A stretch of 64,000 nt of DNA from Rhizobium nepotum 39/7 (GCF_000949865.1 NZ_JWJH01000002.1:124001-188000), one strand, 5' to 3'. Numbered from the stretch's first letter, positions 8,450-17,675 are shown. Notes: a model not told the origin generated them from the letters alone. Numbers and translations are program-made.

Positions 8450-9856
8450 ATGGCCAAAGCCAAGACCCAATTCGTGTGCCAGAACTGCGGCACGATACAC
8501 AACCGCTGGGCGGGAAAATGCGAAGGCTGCGGCGAGTGGAATACCATCGTCGAGGAAGACCCGATGGGCGGCATCGGCTCCGGCCCCGGCAAGACGCCGA
8601 AAAAGGGCCGGCCCGTCACGCTCACCTCGCTATCCGGCGAAATAGAGGAAGCGCCGCGTATTCCGACCGGCATCAGCGAACTGGACCGGGCGACCGGCGG
8701 CGGCTTCGTGCGTGGTTCGGCGGTTTTGATCGGCGGCGATCCGGGTATCGGCAAATCCACCCTGCTGATGCAGGCAGCGGCAGCCCTTTCGCGGCGGGGT
8801 AACCGTGTCATCTACGTATCGGGTGAAGAGGCGGTGGCGCAGGTGCGCCTGCGCGCCCAGCGTCTCGGTGCGGCGGATACCGATGTGCTGCTGGCGGCCG
8901 AAACCAATGTCGAGGATATTCTGGCAACGGTTTCCGAGGGCAAGCGACCCGATCTGGTCATCATCGATTCCATCCAGACGCTGTGGAGCGACACGGCCGA
9001 TTCCGCTCCCGGCACGGTAACGCAGGTGCGCACCGGCGTGCAGGCGATGATCCGCTATGCCAAGCAGACCGGCGCGACCATGGTGCTTGTCGGCCATGTC
9101 ACCAAGGAAGGCCAGATCGCCGGCCCGCGCGTGGTGGAGCATATGGTAGACGCCGTGCTTTATTTCGAAGGCGATCGCGGCCACCATTACCGCATTCTTC
9201 GCACCGTCAAAAACCGCTTCGGGCCGACCGACGAGATCGGCGTGTTCGAAATGTCCGACCGGGGATTGCGCGAGGTCTCCAACCCGTCCGAATTGTTCCT
9301 CGGCGAGCGTAACGACAAGTCTCCTGGTGCTGCCGTCTTCGCCGGCATGGAGGGCACCCGCCCCATTCTGGTCGAGGTGCAGGCGCTGGTCGCGGCCACC
9401 TCGCTCGGCACGCCGCGCCGCGCGGTGGTCGGTTGGGATAGTTCACGGCTCGCCATGATCCTTGCCGTGCTCGAGGCCCATTGCGGCGTGAAGCTCGGCC
9501 AGCACGACGTTTATCTGAACGTCGCCGGCGGATACCGCATTTCCGAACCGGCGGCGGATATGGCGATCGCGTCCGCACTGGTTTCCTCGCTTGCCGGTCT
9601 TGCCCTGCCCGCCGATTGCGTCTATTTCGGCGAGATCAGCCTGTCGGGCGCGGTACGGCCCGTCTCCCACACGGCCCAGCGGTTGAAAGAAGCCGAAAAA
9701 CTCGGCTTCTCCGCCGCACTTCTGCCGTCTGCTTCGGCTGAATTGCCGAAAGCGGGCAAGGGTCGCTGGACGGAAATCGAGAGCCTGCCGGACCTTGTCG
9801 CCCGCATCGCAGGCTCCGGCAACCGGTTCAAACAGGTTGAGGACGACGAATATTGA
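8450..9856 (+). CDS. radA: DNA repair protein RadA
   Basis: 468-aa branch-migration ATPase that processes recombination intermediates. N-terminal zinc finger C10-x2-C13 and C24-x2-C27; RecA-like core with Walker A GGDPGIGKST at 95-104; the RadA-specific KNRFGPTDE motif; and a C-terminal Lon-protease-like domain without an evident catalytic serine. It starts 6 nt after the ParE stop, so transcription may read through from the toxin-antitoxin pair. Confidence 0.97.
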   Translation: MAKAKTQFVCQNCGTIHNRWAGKCEGCGEWNTIVEEDPMGGIGSGPGKTPKKGRPVTLTSLSGEIEEAPRIPTGISELDRATGGGFVRGSAVLIGGDPGIGKSTLLMQAAAALSRRGNRVIYVSGEEAVAQVRLRAQRLGAADTDVLLAAETNVEDILATVSEGKRPDLVIIDSIQTLWSDTADSAPGTVTQVRTGVQAMIRYAKQTGATMVLVGHVTKEGQIAGPRVVEHMVDAVLYFEGDRGHHYRILRTVKNRFGPTDEIGVFEMSDRGLREVSNPSELFLGERNDKSPGAAVFAGMEGTRPILVEVQALVAATSLGTPRRAVVGWDSSRLAMILAVLEAHCGVKLGQHDVYLNVAGGYRISEPAADMAIASALVSSLAGLALPADCVYFGEISLSGAVRPVSHTAQRLKEAEKLGFSAALLPSASAELPKAGKGRWTEIESLPDLVARIAGSGNRFKQVEDDEY

Positions 9857-9945
9857 TCCTTTCGCCAAGGGAAACAGTGGTGTAAGAGGATCGCACAATT
9901 GGCAAGGCAGCGTCTGACAAGGCGTCGCACCTCCGGAGTTGGTAT

Positions 9946-10533
9946 ATGCCCATTACAATTTTCGACGGCATCGTCATCGCCGTTGTTCTTTTCTCCGCCA
10001 TTCTCGCGATGGTACGCGGTTTTTCCCGTGAGATATTGTCGATCGCGAGCTGGGCGGGTTCGGTCGCCGCCGCCTACTATCTTTATCCGATCCTGCTGCC
10101 CTATGCGCGCAACTATACCGATGACGACAAGATCGCCATTGCCGGTTCGGCCGGTGTCGTCTTCCTCATCTCCCTCGTCGTCATTTCCTTCATCACCTCG
10201 CGCATTGCCGATTTCATCATCGACAGCCGCATCGGTGCGCTGGATCGCACGCTCGGCTTCCTGTTCGGCGCGGCGCGCGGCATTCTGCTGCTGGTCGTCG
10301 CAGTCGCCTTCTGGAACTGGCTGGTGGATGTGAAGACGCAGCCGCAATGGGTAACCCAGGCCAAGTCCAAGCCCTTCCTCGACGGGCTGGTGGGTAAGCT
10401 GGAGGCGGTCCTACCCGATGATATCGAGCCGCAGATCCGCGCCCGCATTCTCGGAAAACAGCAGGAACCGGCAGCAACCCAGGCGCCTGCGGAAGATGTA
10501 CCGGCAACAAATCCGCCGGCAACGAATAATTGA
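9946..10533 (+). CDS. cvpA: CvpA family inner-membrane protein
   Basis: 195-aa protein with four hydrophobic segments in the first 130 residues (opening TIFDGIVIAVVLFSAILAM) and a polar Pro/Ala-rich tail. CvpA was named for colicin V production in E. coli and is linked to envelope stress. It sits just upstream of purF here, as in E. coli. GGAG precedes the ATG at normal distance. Molecular function unresolved. Confidence 0.92.
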   Translation: MPITIFDGIVIAVVLFSAILAMVRGFSREILSIASWAGSVAAAYYLYPILLPYARNYTDDDKIAIAGSAGVVFLISLVVISFITSRIADFIIDSRIGALDRTLGFLFGAARGILLLVVAVAFWNWLVDVKTQPQWVTQAKSKPFLDGLVGKLEAVLPDDIEPQIRARILGKQQEPAATQAPAEDVPATNPPATNN

Positions 10534-10541
10534 CACAGTGT

Positions 10542-10568
10542 CGCGCCTTGCAATGCATGCAAGGCGCG
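10542..10568 (+). terminator. Terminator-like hairpin between cvpA and purF
   Basis: CGCGCCTTGCA and TGCAAGGCGCG form a perfect 11-bp stem with a 5-nt loop, 9 nt after the cvpA stop. Only a short T-rich stretch (CTATTTGTG) follows. It could attenuate read-through from cvpA into purF. Confidence 0.6.
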
Positions 10569-10672
10569 CTATTTGTGCTAAATATCAAGCACGACACAGA
10601 CAGGCCGACCGGGAGACAAACTCACCGGGGAGGTCTTTCGTTTTTTCTCGTTAGAGAGCAAGGGCAAGCCGG

Positions 10673-12181
10673 ATGATTGAGCCGCTTTCGCATTCCAAGT
10701 TCCATGAGGCCACGTTCAATGAAGAGATCGACGGCGACACGCTGCACGAAGAGTGCGGCGTCTTCGGCATTCTCGGCCATGCCGACGCCTCCGCCCTGAC
10801 CGCTCTCGGCCTGCATGCGCTTCAGCATCGCGGCCAGGAGGCAGCGGGCATCGTCTCCTTCGACGGCAAGCGCTTCCATCAGGAACGGCATATGGGCCTC
10901 GTCGGCGATCACTATACCGATCCGGCAACGCTTGCCCGCCTGCCCGGCTCCATCGCGATTGGCCACACCCGTTATTCCACGACAGGCGAAGTGGCGATGC
11001 GCAACGTGCAGCCGCTGTTTGCCGAGCTGGAAGAAGGCGGCATTTCGATTGCCCATAACGGCAATTTCACCAATGGCCTGACGCTTCGCCGCCAGATTAT
11101 CGCCACCGGCGCCATCTGTCAGTCGACATCGGATACCGAAGTCGTGCTGCACCTCATCGCCCGTTCGCGCCACAGCTCCACCGCCGACCGCTTCATCGAC
11201 GCCATCCGCCAGATGGAAGGCGGTTATTCGATGCTGGCCATGACCCGCACCAAGCTGATTGCAGCCCGCGACCCGATAGGCATCCGCCCGCTGGTCATGG
11301 GCGAGCTTGATGGAAAGCCGATCTTCTGCTCGGAGACCTGCGCTCTCGACATCATCGGCGCGAAATTCGTGCGCGACGTTGAAAACGGCGAAGTCATCAT
11401 CTGCGAAATCCAGCCTGATGGCTCGATCAGCATCGATGCGCGCAAGCCCTCGAAGCCGCAACCGGAGCGTCTCTGCCTGTTCGAATATGTCTATTTCGCC
11501 CGTCCCGATTCCGTCGTCGGCGGCCGCAACGTCTATACGACGCGCAAGAACATGGGCATGAACCTTGCCAAGGAAGCGCCGCTCGAAGCCGATGTCGTTG
11601 TCCCGGTTCCCGATGGCGGCACGCCGGCAGCCCTCGGTTTTGCGCAGCAAAGCGGTATCCCCTTCGAATACGGCATCATCCGCAACCATTATGTCGGCCG
11701 CACCTTCATCGAGCCAACGCAGCAGATCCGCGCTTTCGGCGTCAAGCTCAAGCATTCTGCCAACCGGGCGATGATCGAAGGCAAGCGTGTGGTGCTGGTG
11801 GATGATTCCATCGTGCGCGGCACGACCTCGGTGAAAATCGTGCAGATGATCCGCGAAGCGGGTGCAAAGGAAGTGCATATCCGCGTCGCCAGCCCGATGA
11901 TCTTCCATCCGGATTTCTACGGCATCGACACGCCGGACGCCGACAAGCTTCTGGCTAACCAATTTGCTGACGTCAACGACATGGCGAAATTCATCGGCGC
12001 CGATTCGCTGGCCTTCCTGTCCATCGACGGGCTTTACCGCGCCGTCGGCGGCGAGAACCGCAACAATGCGCGCCCGCAATTCACGGACCATTATTTCACT
12101 GGCGATTATCCCACCCGCCTTCTCGACCAGAATGGCGAGGCGATGGGCAGCAAGATTTCCATGCTGGCCAGCAACGGCTGA
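10673..12181 (+). CDS. purF: Amidophosphoribosyltransferase PurF
   Basis: First committed enzyme of purine synthesis: PRPP plus glutamine gives 5-phosphoribosylamine. The 502-aa precursor has a 27-residue propeptide ending HEE before Cys28 (CGVFGILGH), the expected N-terminal nucleophile of the glutaminase domain after processing. The C-terminal phosphoribosyltransferase domain carries the PRPP loop VVLVDDSIVRGTTS. A strong terminator follows. Confidence 0.98.
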   Translation: MIEPLSHSKFHEATFNEEIDGDTLHEECGVFGILGHADASALTALGLHALQHRGQEAAGIVSFDGKRFHQERHMGLVGDHYTDPATLARLPGSIAIGHTRYSTTGEVAMRNVQPLFAELEEGGISIAHNGNFTNGLTLRRQIIATGAICQSTSDTEVVLHLIARSRHSSTADRFIDAIRQMEGGYSMLAMTRTKLIAARDPIGIRPLVMGELDGKPIFCSETCALDIIGAKFVRDVENGEVIICEIQPDGSISIDARKPSKPQPERLCLFEYVYFARPDSVVGGRNVYTTRKNMGMNLAKEAPLEADVVVPVPDGGTPAALGFAQQSGIPFEYGIIRNHYVGRTFIEPTQQIRAFGVKLKHSANRAMIEGKRVVLVDDSIVRGTTSVKIVQMIREAGAKEVHIRVASPMIFHPDFYGIDTPDADKLLANQFADVNDMAKFIGADSLAFLSIDGLYRAVGGENRNNARPQFTDHYFTGDYPTRLLDQNGEAMGSKISMLASNG

Positions 12182-12197
12182 CAGTCCGGACGAACAA

Positions 12198-12228
12198 GCG
12201 GCCACCGGCTTCCGGTGGCCGCTTTTTT
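12198..12228 (+). terminator. Rho-independent terminator of purF
   Basis: GCGGCCACCGG and CCGGTGGCCGC form a perfect 11-bp stem with a 3-nt loop, followed by six T residues. It lies 17 nt after the purF stop. Confidence 0.93.
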
Positions 12229-12329
12229 ATTGCGCGCGATTGAGCCTTGCCCGCTGCGGCATTTTGATCGCTTGCGATTGGCGTCAGTCGCTTCATAAAA
12301 GAAGCGGAATGAATTTCGGAGGGGGAAAC

Positions 12330-13070
12330 ATGACCATCAATCTCAAGGGCCGGATTGCGCTCGTCACCGGCGCTTCGCGCGGCATCGGTTATTTCACGGC
12401 GCTGGAACTCGCCAGGGCCGGCGCGCATGTCATCGCCTGCGCCCGCACGGTCGGCGGCCTCGAGGATCTGGATGACGCCATCAAGGCTGTCGGCGGTACG
12501 GCGACGCTGGTTCCCTTCGATCTCTCCGACATGAACGCCATCGATGCGCTGGGCGCCAATATCTTCGAGCGCTGGGGCAAGCTCGATATTCTGGTCGCCA
12601 ATGCCGGCGTTCTCGGCGTCATCTCGCCGGTCGGCCATATCGAGGCGAAGGTCTTCGAAAGGGTCATGACCATCAATGTCACCGCCACATGGCGGCTGAT
12701 CCGTTCGGTCGAGCCGCTGCTTCTGAAATCGGATGCCGGCCGCGCGCTGATCCTGTCTTCGGGCGTCGCCCATAGCTGTCGTCCCTTCTGGGGTGTCTAC
12801 TCCACCTCCAAGGCCGCCGTGGAGGCGCTTGCCCGCACCTGGGCTGCGGAGACGCAAAAGACGCCGCTGCGCATCAACAGCATCAATCCCGGCGCGACAC
12901 GCACGGCGATGCGCGCCCAGGCAATGCCCGGCGAAGACCCGGCGACCGTACCGCACCCTTCCGAGGTTGCCGCTGCCATTCTGCCGCTTGCCTCCCCCGA
13001 ACTTACCGAAACCGGCAAGCTCTTCGTGGTGCGAGACCGGAAATTCGTGGACTACCGTCTGCCGGAATAA
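12330..13070 (+). CDS. SDR-family NAD(P)-dependent oxidoreductase
   Basis: 246-aa short-chain dehydrogenase. The cofactor motif is TGASRGIG (residues 14-21), NAG appears in VANAGVLG, the catalytic serine is in LSSGVAHSC and YxxxK in YSTSKAAVE. The ATG at 12330 follows GGAGGGGG; the open frame extends upstream only through the purF 3' end. The C-terminal part (TETGKLFVVRDRKFVDYRL) has no extra domain. Substrate not predictable. It lies alone between the purF terminator and cysS. Confidence 0.92.
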   Translation: MTINLKGRIALVTGASRGIGYFTALELARAGAHVIACARTVGGLEDLDDAIKAVGGTATLVPFDLSDMNAIDALGANIFERWGKLDILVANAGVLGVISPVGHIEAKVFERVMTINVTATWRLIRSVEPLLLKSDAGRALILSSGVAHSCRPFWGVYSTSKAAVEALARTWAAETQKTPLRINSINPGATRTAMRAQAMPGEDPATVPHPSEVAAAILPLASPELTETGKLFVVRDRKFVDYRLPE

Positions 13071-13281
13071 GCTTTTGGCCGACGACCGGTCTGGCGAAGA
13101 GAGAAACGCTTGACCGCAAAAGACGGGCGCGCCATAAGGCAAGACATGAAAACAACGATCTGCACCTGCTGCTGAATAAATTTTGCTGGTTTACCACCGG
13201 CCAGATCGTTTTCGTCTCCCGCAAAGTCGCAAAGACAAACGTTCCGGCCAGGACAATATTCTGCCTTTAGGGAACTGCCGC

Positions 13282-14667
13282 ATGTCCTTGCGCCTGAAAT
13301 TTCACAATACACTGACCCGCGAAAAGACGGAATTTGCGCCGATCGACGCTGAAAACGTGCGCATGTATGTCTGCGGCCCGACGGTTTACGATTTCGCGCA
13401 TATCGGCAATGCGCGCCCGGTCATCGTTTTCGATGTTCTCTACCGGCTGCTGCGCCACGTCTATGGCGAGAGCCATGTGACCTATGCCCGCAACATCACC
13501 GATCTCGATGACAAGATCAACGCGCGGGCGCTGCGGGACTATCCGCATCTGCCGCTGAACGACGCCATCCATGCGGTGACCAAAAAGACCGCCGACCAGT
13601 TCCATGAGGATGTGGCCGCGCTCGGCTGCCTTCAGCCGACTGTCGAACCGCGCGCCACGGACTATATCGCTGAAATGATCGGGCTCGTCGAGAAGCTCAT
13701 CGCGCGCGGCCATGCCTATACGGCGGGCGGCGAAGTGCTGTTCGACACCCGCTCGATGGCGGACTACGGCCAGCTTTCCAAACGCCCGCTGGACGAGCAG
13801 CAGGCGGGCGCGCGCGTGGCGGTGGAGGCCCACAAGAAAACGCCCGGCGATTTCGTGCTGTGGAAGCTTTCCTCGCAAAACGAACCCGGTTGGGAAAGCC
13901 CTTGGGGCCGCGGCCGTCCGGGCTGGCATATCGAATGCTCGGCTATGGCCGGTCGCTACCTCGGCGAAGTGTTCGACATTCACGGCGGCGGGCTCGATCT
14001 CATCTTCCCGCACCACGAGAACGAAATCGCGCAATCGCGTTGCGCCCATGGCACGCATGTCATGGCCAATCTGTGGATGCATAACGGCTTCGTACAGGTG
14101 GAAGGCCGCAAGATGTCGAAGTCCGAGGGCAACTTCGTGACCATCTACGAATTGCTGCACACGGAAAAATTCGGCGGCCGCCAATGGCCGGGCGAGGTTC
14201 TTCGCCTTGCGATGCTGATGACGCATTATCGCGAGCCGATCGATTTTTCGGTGAAGCGTCTGGAAGAGGCTGAACGCCTGCTGGCCAAGTGGCCTGCGGC
14301 CGAAACCACCGACGCCGCACCGGACGAAGCCGTGCTTGATGCGCTTGCCGACGACCTGAACACGGTTGCTGCCGTGCAGGCGCTGCACGCGCTGGCGCAT
14401 GCCGCCAACACCGATCCCACCCGCCTGCCCGCCTTTGCGGCCAGCGCCGCCCTGCTCGGTGTTTTGCCGAAGAAGGCGGAAATGGACGAGGCCATCGTTT
14501 CGGCCGTGGATGCCCTGGTGCAGCTGCGCCTTGAAATGCTGAAGGCGAAGAACTTTGCGGAGGCGGATCGTTTGCGCGACGAGCTTTCTGAAAAGGGTAT
14601 TCAGCTGAAGGATGGCAAGGACAGGGAAACGGGTGAGCGGACGACGACTTGGGAATTGAAGCGGTAG
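13282..14667 (+). CDS. cysS: Cysteine--tRNA ligase
   Basis: Class I aminoacyl-tRNA synthetase (461 aa) that charges tRNA-Cys. The zinc-ligand cysteine C31 sits in YVCGPTVYD, followed by the HIGH-equivalent HIGN (40-43). The KMSKS loop reads [15 protein letters not shown]-type anticodon-binding tail completes it. The ATG at 13282 matches the family N-terminus ([11 protein letters not shown]); the open frame extends 33 codons further upstream but that part does not resemble CysS. Confidence 0.97.
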   Translation: MSLRLKFHNTLTREKTEFAPIDAENVRMYVCGPTVYDFAHIGNARPVIVFDVLYRLLRHVYGESHVTYARNITDLDDKINARALRDYPHLPLNDAIHAVTKKTADQFHEDVAALGCLQPTVEPRATDYIAEMIGLVEKLIARGHAYTAGGEVLFDTRSMADYGQLSKRPLDEQQAGARVAVEAHKKTPGDFVLWKLSSQNEPGWESPWGRGRPGWHIECSAMAGRYLGEVFDIHGGGLDLIFPHHENEIAQSRCAHGTHVMANLWMHNGFVQVEGRKMSKSEGNFVTIYELLHTEKFGGRQWPGEVLRLAMLMTHYREPIDFSVKRLEEAERLLAKWPAAETTDAAPDEAVLDALADDLNTVAAVQALHALAHAANTDPTRLPAFAASAALLGVLPKKAEMDEAIVSAVDALVQLRLEMLKAKNFAEADRLRDELSEKGIQLKDGKDRETGERTTTWELKR

Positions 14668-14691
14668 GTCGCCGCTGCGGCTGGAGGCTTA

Positions 14692-14843
14692 CCCCCCTCT
14701 GCCCTGCCGGGCATCTCCCCCACAGGTGGGGAGATCAATTGCGGTTATCGCTCGCCCATCTTCAACGCTGAATATGGAGCGGGAGTGTGCTTCCAGTCGA
14801 TCTCCCCACCTGTGGGGGAGATGCCCGGCAGGGCAGAGGGGGG
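14692..14843. repeat. 45-bp perfect inverted repeat with 62-bp spacer
   Basis: The left arm (14692-14736) and right arm (14799-14843) are perfect reverse complements over 45 bp. Each arm contains short internal complementarity: TCTCCCC with GGGGAGA, and TGCCCTGCCGGGCA. Spacer 14737-14798. The element starts 25 nt after cysS and ends 67 nt before the DUF559 gene. It looks like a palindromic intergenic repeat that could fold into a very long hairpin and could also stop transcription of cysS. Confidence 0.85.
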
Positions 14844-14910
14844 CCTGACAGTCACCACAATCCGCTTGCGGTTTTGAATTACCTCAACCAATCTGGGGTA
14901 AAGCAGCTAA

Positions 14911-15294
14911 ATGGCGGACCCAATCATGCCGCACGCAGACGTAGACCCAATGCATCGCAAGTACGCAAAGCAGATGCGGAAAACGATGACAGATGCCGAG
15001 CTAAAACTCTGGAACGCCATTCGCGCTCATCGCCTTGAAGGCTTAAGTTTCCGCAGACAAATGCCGATCGCCGGTTTTATCGTCGATTTCGCTTGTTCGG
15101 ATCATCGCCTCATTGTCGAGGTCGATGGTTCTCAGCACACATCCGAGGCAGCGTTACAATACGATCGCGAAAGAACTGCTCGGCTGCAGAAAGACGGCTG
15201 GACCGTCCTGCGGTTCTGGAATGATGATATTATGAAGGACATCGACAATGTCTGTCTCCACATTCTTCGAACGGGAAAGGAGAGCCAAGCATGA
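14911..15294 (+). CDS. DUF559 domain protein (VSR-like endonuclease fold)
   Basis: 127-aa protein of the DUF559 family, related to the very-short-patch-repair and restriction-endonuclease-like fold. Family elements are MTDAELKLWNAIR, LSFRRQMPIAGFIVDFAC, LIVEVDGSQH and the C-terminal TVLRFWNDDI. The nuclease-like acidic residues are D in IVDFAC and E/D in VEVDG. No experimental activity is implied. It overlaps the first GFA gene by 4 nt, and the 45-bp inverted repeat lies just upstream. Confidence 0.88.
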   Translation: MADPIMPHADVDPMHRKYAKQMRKTMTDAELKLWNAIRAHRLEGLSFRRQMPIAGFIVDFACSDHRLIVEVDGSQHTSEAALQYDRERTARLQKDGWTVLRFWNDDIMKDIDNVCLHILRTGKESQA

Positions 15295-15764
15295 CGACTT
15301 ACACAGGCGGATGCCAGTGCGGCGCGATCCGCTTCCGCGCAAGCGGCGATCTCAAAGACAGTTCGATCTGCCATTGCCGCATGTGCCAGAAAGCTTTCGG
15401 CGCCTATTATGCGCCGCTGGTTTCGGTGCGCGAGGTCGAATTTGAATGGACGCGTGGCGAGCCGAAACGGTTTCAGTCCTCCAGCGTCGTCAAACGCGGT
15501 TTTTGCGCCGAATGCGGCACGCCGCTGACCTATGAGGCGCCGGATGGCATCGCGGTTGCCGCCGGTGCTTTCGACGACCCCGCTGCCCTGCCGCCCACCA
15601 TTCAGTGGGGGGTGGAACGCAAGATCGATTTCGTCGACAGCATCCACACGCTGCCAGCGGTCCCCACGGAAGATGATCTGACTTCGGTCAGCTATCTCAC
15701 GGATCTGGTTTCCTACCAGCATCCCGACCACGACACCAAGACTTGGCCACCGGAGAACAGATAA
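15291..15764 (+). CDS. GFA-family (glutathione/CENP-V-type) zinc protein, copy 1
   Basis: 157-aa protein with the GFA zinc-binding cysteines: C8-x-C10, C27-x-C29-x2-C32 and C72-x2-C75. The founding member binds glutathione-formaldehyde adducts, but most family members are uncharacterised and the glutathione role is disputed. It begins inside the DUF559 stop (ATGA) and ends 1 nt into the next GFA gene. The C-terminal tail carries YQHPDHDTKTWPP, shared with the two following copies. Confidence 0.9.
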   Translation: MTTYTGGCQCGAIRFRASGDLKDSSICHCRMCQKAFGAYYAPLVSVREVEFEWTRGEPKRFQSSSVVKRGFCAECGTPLTYEAPDGIAVAAGAFDDPAALPPTIQWGVERKIDFVDSIHTLPAVPTEDDLTSVSYLTDLVSYQHPDHDTKTWPPENR

Positions 15765-16228
15765 TGAGCGAAATGGGCTTTTCGGGCGGCTGCCAATGCG
15801 GCGCCGTGCGTTTCCACGCGGGCAAGATCGGCCGGCCTTCCATTTGCCATTGCCGTATGTGCCAGAAACATTTCGGCAATTTCTTCGGCGCGCTGGTGAC
15901 CGCCGATCAGGCGCATCTGACCTGGACGCGCGGCCAGCCTTCCCTCTTCCGCTCGTCCAAAAAAATCCATCGCGGCTTCTGCAACAAATGCGGCACGCCG
16001 CTGACCTATCATTATCCTGGTGGCGTGGAGATCGCCATCGGCGCATTCGATGAACCCACGCTGATCGAGCCGCAGGTGCAGGTCAATATCCACAAGCGCA
16101 TGCCGTGGATCGAGCAGCTGTTTACCAAACCGGCAATTGAACAGAGCGTCGATGAGGCTGATATCACCTCCTACCAGCACCCGGACCACGACACGGCCGA
16201 ATGGCCACCGGAAGACGAGCGCGCATGA
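15764..16228 (+). CDS. GFA-family zinc protein, copy 2
   Basis: 154-aa paralogue of copy 1 with the same cysteine set (GGCQCGAVRF, CHCRMCQKHFG, GFCNKCGTPL). The ATG at 15764 uses the last base of the preceding TAA; the open frame extends 7 codons upstream but that would overlap more. It overlaps copy 3 by 4 nt. The tail motif is QHPDHDTAEWPPED. The three genes have diverged in their bodies, so they are probably separate functions or partners rather than a fresh duplication. Confidence 0.9.
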   Translation: MSEMGFSGGCQCGAVRFHAGKIGRPSICHCRMCQKHFGNFFGALVTADQAHLTWTRGQPSLFRSSKKIHRGFCNKCGTPLTYHYPGGVEIAIGAFDEPTLIEPQVQVNIHKRMPWIEQLFTKPAIEQSVDEADITSYQHPDHDTAEWPPEDERA

Positions 16229-16710
16229 GCGCGACCGAAAACTTCAGTGGTGGATGCCAATGCGGCGCGGTTCGTTACCGGATCGATGGCGGCCTGCGTT
16301 ATCCGCATGTGTGCCATTGCCGCATGTGCCAGAAGGCATCGGGCAATTATTTCATGCCGCTTGCCGCAAGCAGCCGTGCGCAGTTTGAATTGACCCGTGG
16401 CGAGGTTTCGTGGTTCCAGTCGTCCGATCAGGTGCGCCGTGGCTTTTGCGGACGGTGCGGCACACCGCTTTTCTACGATCTGCCGGATGCCGATTTCATC
16501 AACATCACCCTTGGTTCGCTGGACGAGCCGGAGCGAGTAATACCCGACGCGCAGTCCAACCTCGTAGACAAGATGCACTGGTTCGCGGACCTCGACGGCT
16601 TGCCGGTCGAGCCGGAGCCTGCGTCGGATGAGAACCGAGTGCCGGTGAACAACCGTCAGCACCCGGACCACGACACGGCCGAATGGCCACCGAAGGAAAG
16701 TGAGATATGA
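16225..16710 (+). CDS. GFA-family zinc protein, copy 3
   Basis: 161-aa paralogue with GGCQCGAVRY, CHCRMCQKASG and GFCGRCGTPL. It begins inside the stop of copy 2 (ATGA) and ends inside the start of the peptidase gene. Its 3' end shares an uninterrupted 36-bp identical tract with copy 2. The tail motif is QHPDHDTAEWPPK. Function unknown. Confidence 0.9.
   Translation: MSATENFSGGCQCGAVRYRIDGGLRYPHVCHCRMCQKASGNYFMPLAASSRAQFELTRGEVSWFQSSDQVRRGFCGRCGTPLFYDLPDADFINITLGSLDEPERVIPDAQSNLVDKMHWFADLDGLPVEPEPASDENRVPVNNRQHPDHDTAEWPPKESEI
16657..16692 (+). repeat. 36-bp direct repeat, second copy (first at 16175-16210)
   Basis: The 36 bp from 16175 to 16210 and from 16657 to 16692 are identical and encode the QHPDHDTAEWPP tail of GFA copies 2 and 3. 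The equivalent stretch at the end of copy 1 (around 15719-15754) is related but differs at several positions. Confidence 0.8.
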
Positions 16711-17663
16711 GGCAAGAATTGCGCAGCTATTATCCCGAGATTGAACCCTTCGAGAGCGGTATGCTCGATGTCGGCGACGGGCACACGATCTATTGGGAAC
16801 GGGTTGGCACACGCGGTGCAAAACCGGCGGTTTTTCTGCATGGCGGCCCGGGCGGCGGGGTGAACCCCACACATCGGCGCGTCTTCGATCCCGCACTTTA
16901 CGACGTCATCCTGTTCGATCAGCGCGGCTGCGGCCTCTCCACGCCGCATGCGGAACTTGAAGCCAACACCACCTGGCATCTTGTCTCCGACATCGAAAAA
17001 CTGCGCAGGCTCTGCGGCTTCGAAAAATGGCTGGTTTTCGGCGGTTCCTGGGGTTCCACTCTGGCGCTCGCCTATGCCGAGACGCATCCGGACCGCATCA
17101 GCGAACTGGTCCTGCGCGGTATCTACACCGTTACCAAGCCGGAACTGGACTGGTATTACCAGTTCGGCGTCTCGGAAATGTATCCCGATCGCTGGGAAAA
17201 CTTCATCGCGCCCATTCCGGAAGCGGAACGCGGCGCGATGATGCAGGCCTATAACCGCTACCTCACCGGCACGGACAAGGCGAAGAAGCTCGAATGCGCC
17301 AAGGCATGGAGCCAGTGGGAAGGCGCAACCATCGCTCTCGTTACCGATCCCGATCGCGTCGAGGATTTCGGCGAGGACAAATATGCCATCGCGTTTGCGC
17401 GGATCGAGAACCACTTCTTCGTCAATGGCTGCTGGCTGGAAGAAGGGCAATTGCTGCGCGATGCCGGCAAGCTCAGCGATATTCCTGGTGTCATCGTGCA
17501 TGGGCGTTATGACATGCCATGCCCGCTGAAATATGCCTGGCAGCTTGCCAAGGCGTGGCCGAAGGCGGATTTCCATATTGTCGAGGCGGCCGGACACGCG
17601 TTGAGCGAACCCGGCATTCTCGATCGGCTGATCCGCGCAACCGATGGCTTTGCCGGAAAATAG
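16707..17663 (+). CDS. pip: Proline iminopeptidase
   Basis: 318-aa alpha/beta hydrolase that removes N-terminal proline from peptides, cytoplasmic. The oxyanion region is FLHGGPGGG. The nucleophile serine is in GGSWGSTLAL, the acid region near GRYDMPCP, and the catalytic histidine in EAAGHALSEPG. DQRGCGLSTPH is family-specific. It overlaps GFA copy 3 by 4 nt, making it the last gene of the coupled unit from DUF559. Confidence 0.95.
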   Translation: MRQELRSYYPEIEPFESGMLDVGDGHTIYWERVGTRGAKPAVFLHGGPGGGVNPTHRRVFDPALYDVILFDQRGCGLSTPHAELEANTTWHLVSDIEKLRRLCGFEKWLVFGGSWGSTLALAYAETHPDRISELVLRGIYTVTKPELDWYYQFGVSEMYPDRWENFIAPIPEAERGAMMQAYNRYLTGTDKAKKLECAKAWSQWEGATIALVTDPDRVEDFGEDKYAIAFARIENHFFVNGCWLEEGQLLRDAGKLSDIPGVIVHGRYDMPCPLKYAWQLAKAWPKADFHIVEAAGHALSEPGILDRLIRATDGFAGK

Positions 17664-17675
17664 CCCGTTCAGATC

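Noticed and set aside
10622-12205. Long antisense frame opposite purF
   Set aside because: Shadow of purF; no domain or start signal. The real product is purF.
14668-14910. Insertion sequence around the DUF559 gene
   Set aside because: No transposase is present and no target-site duplication was found around the inverted repeat; the element is called only as a repeat.
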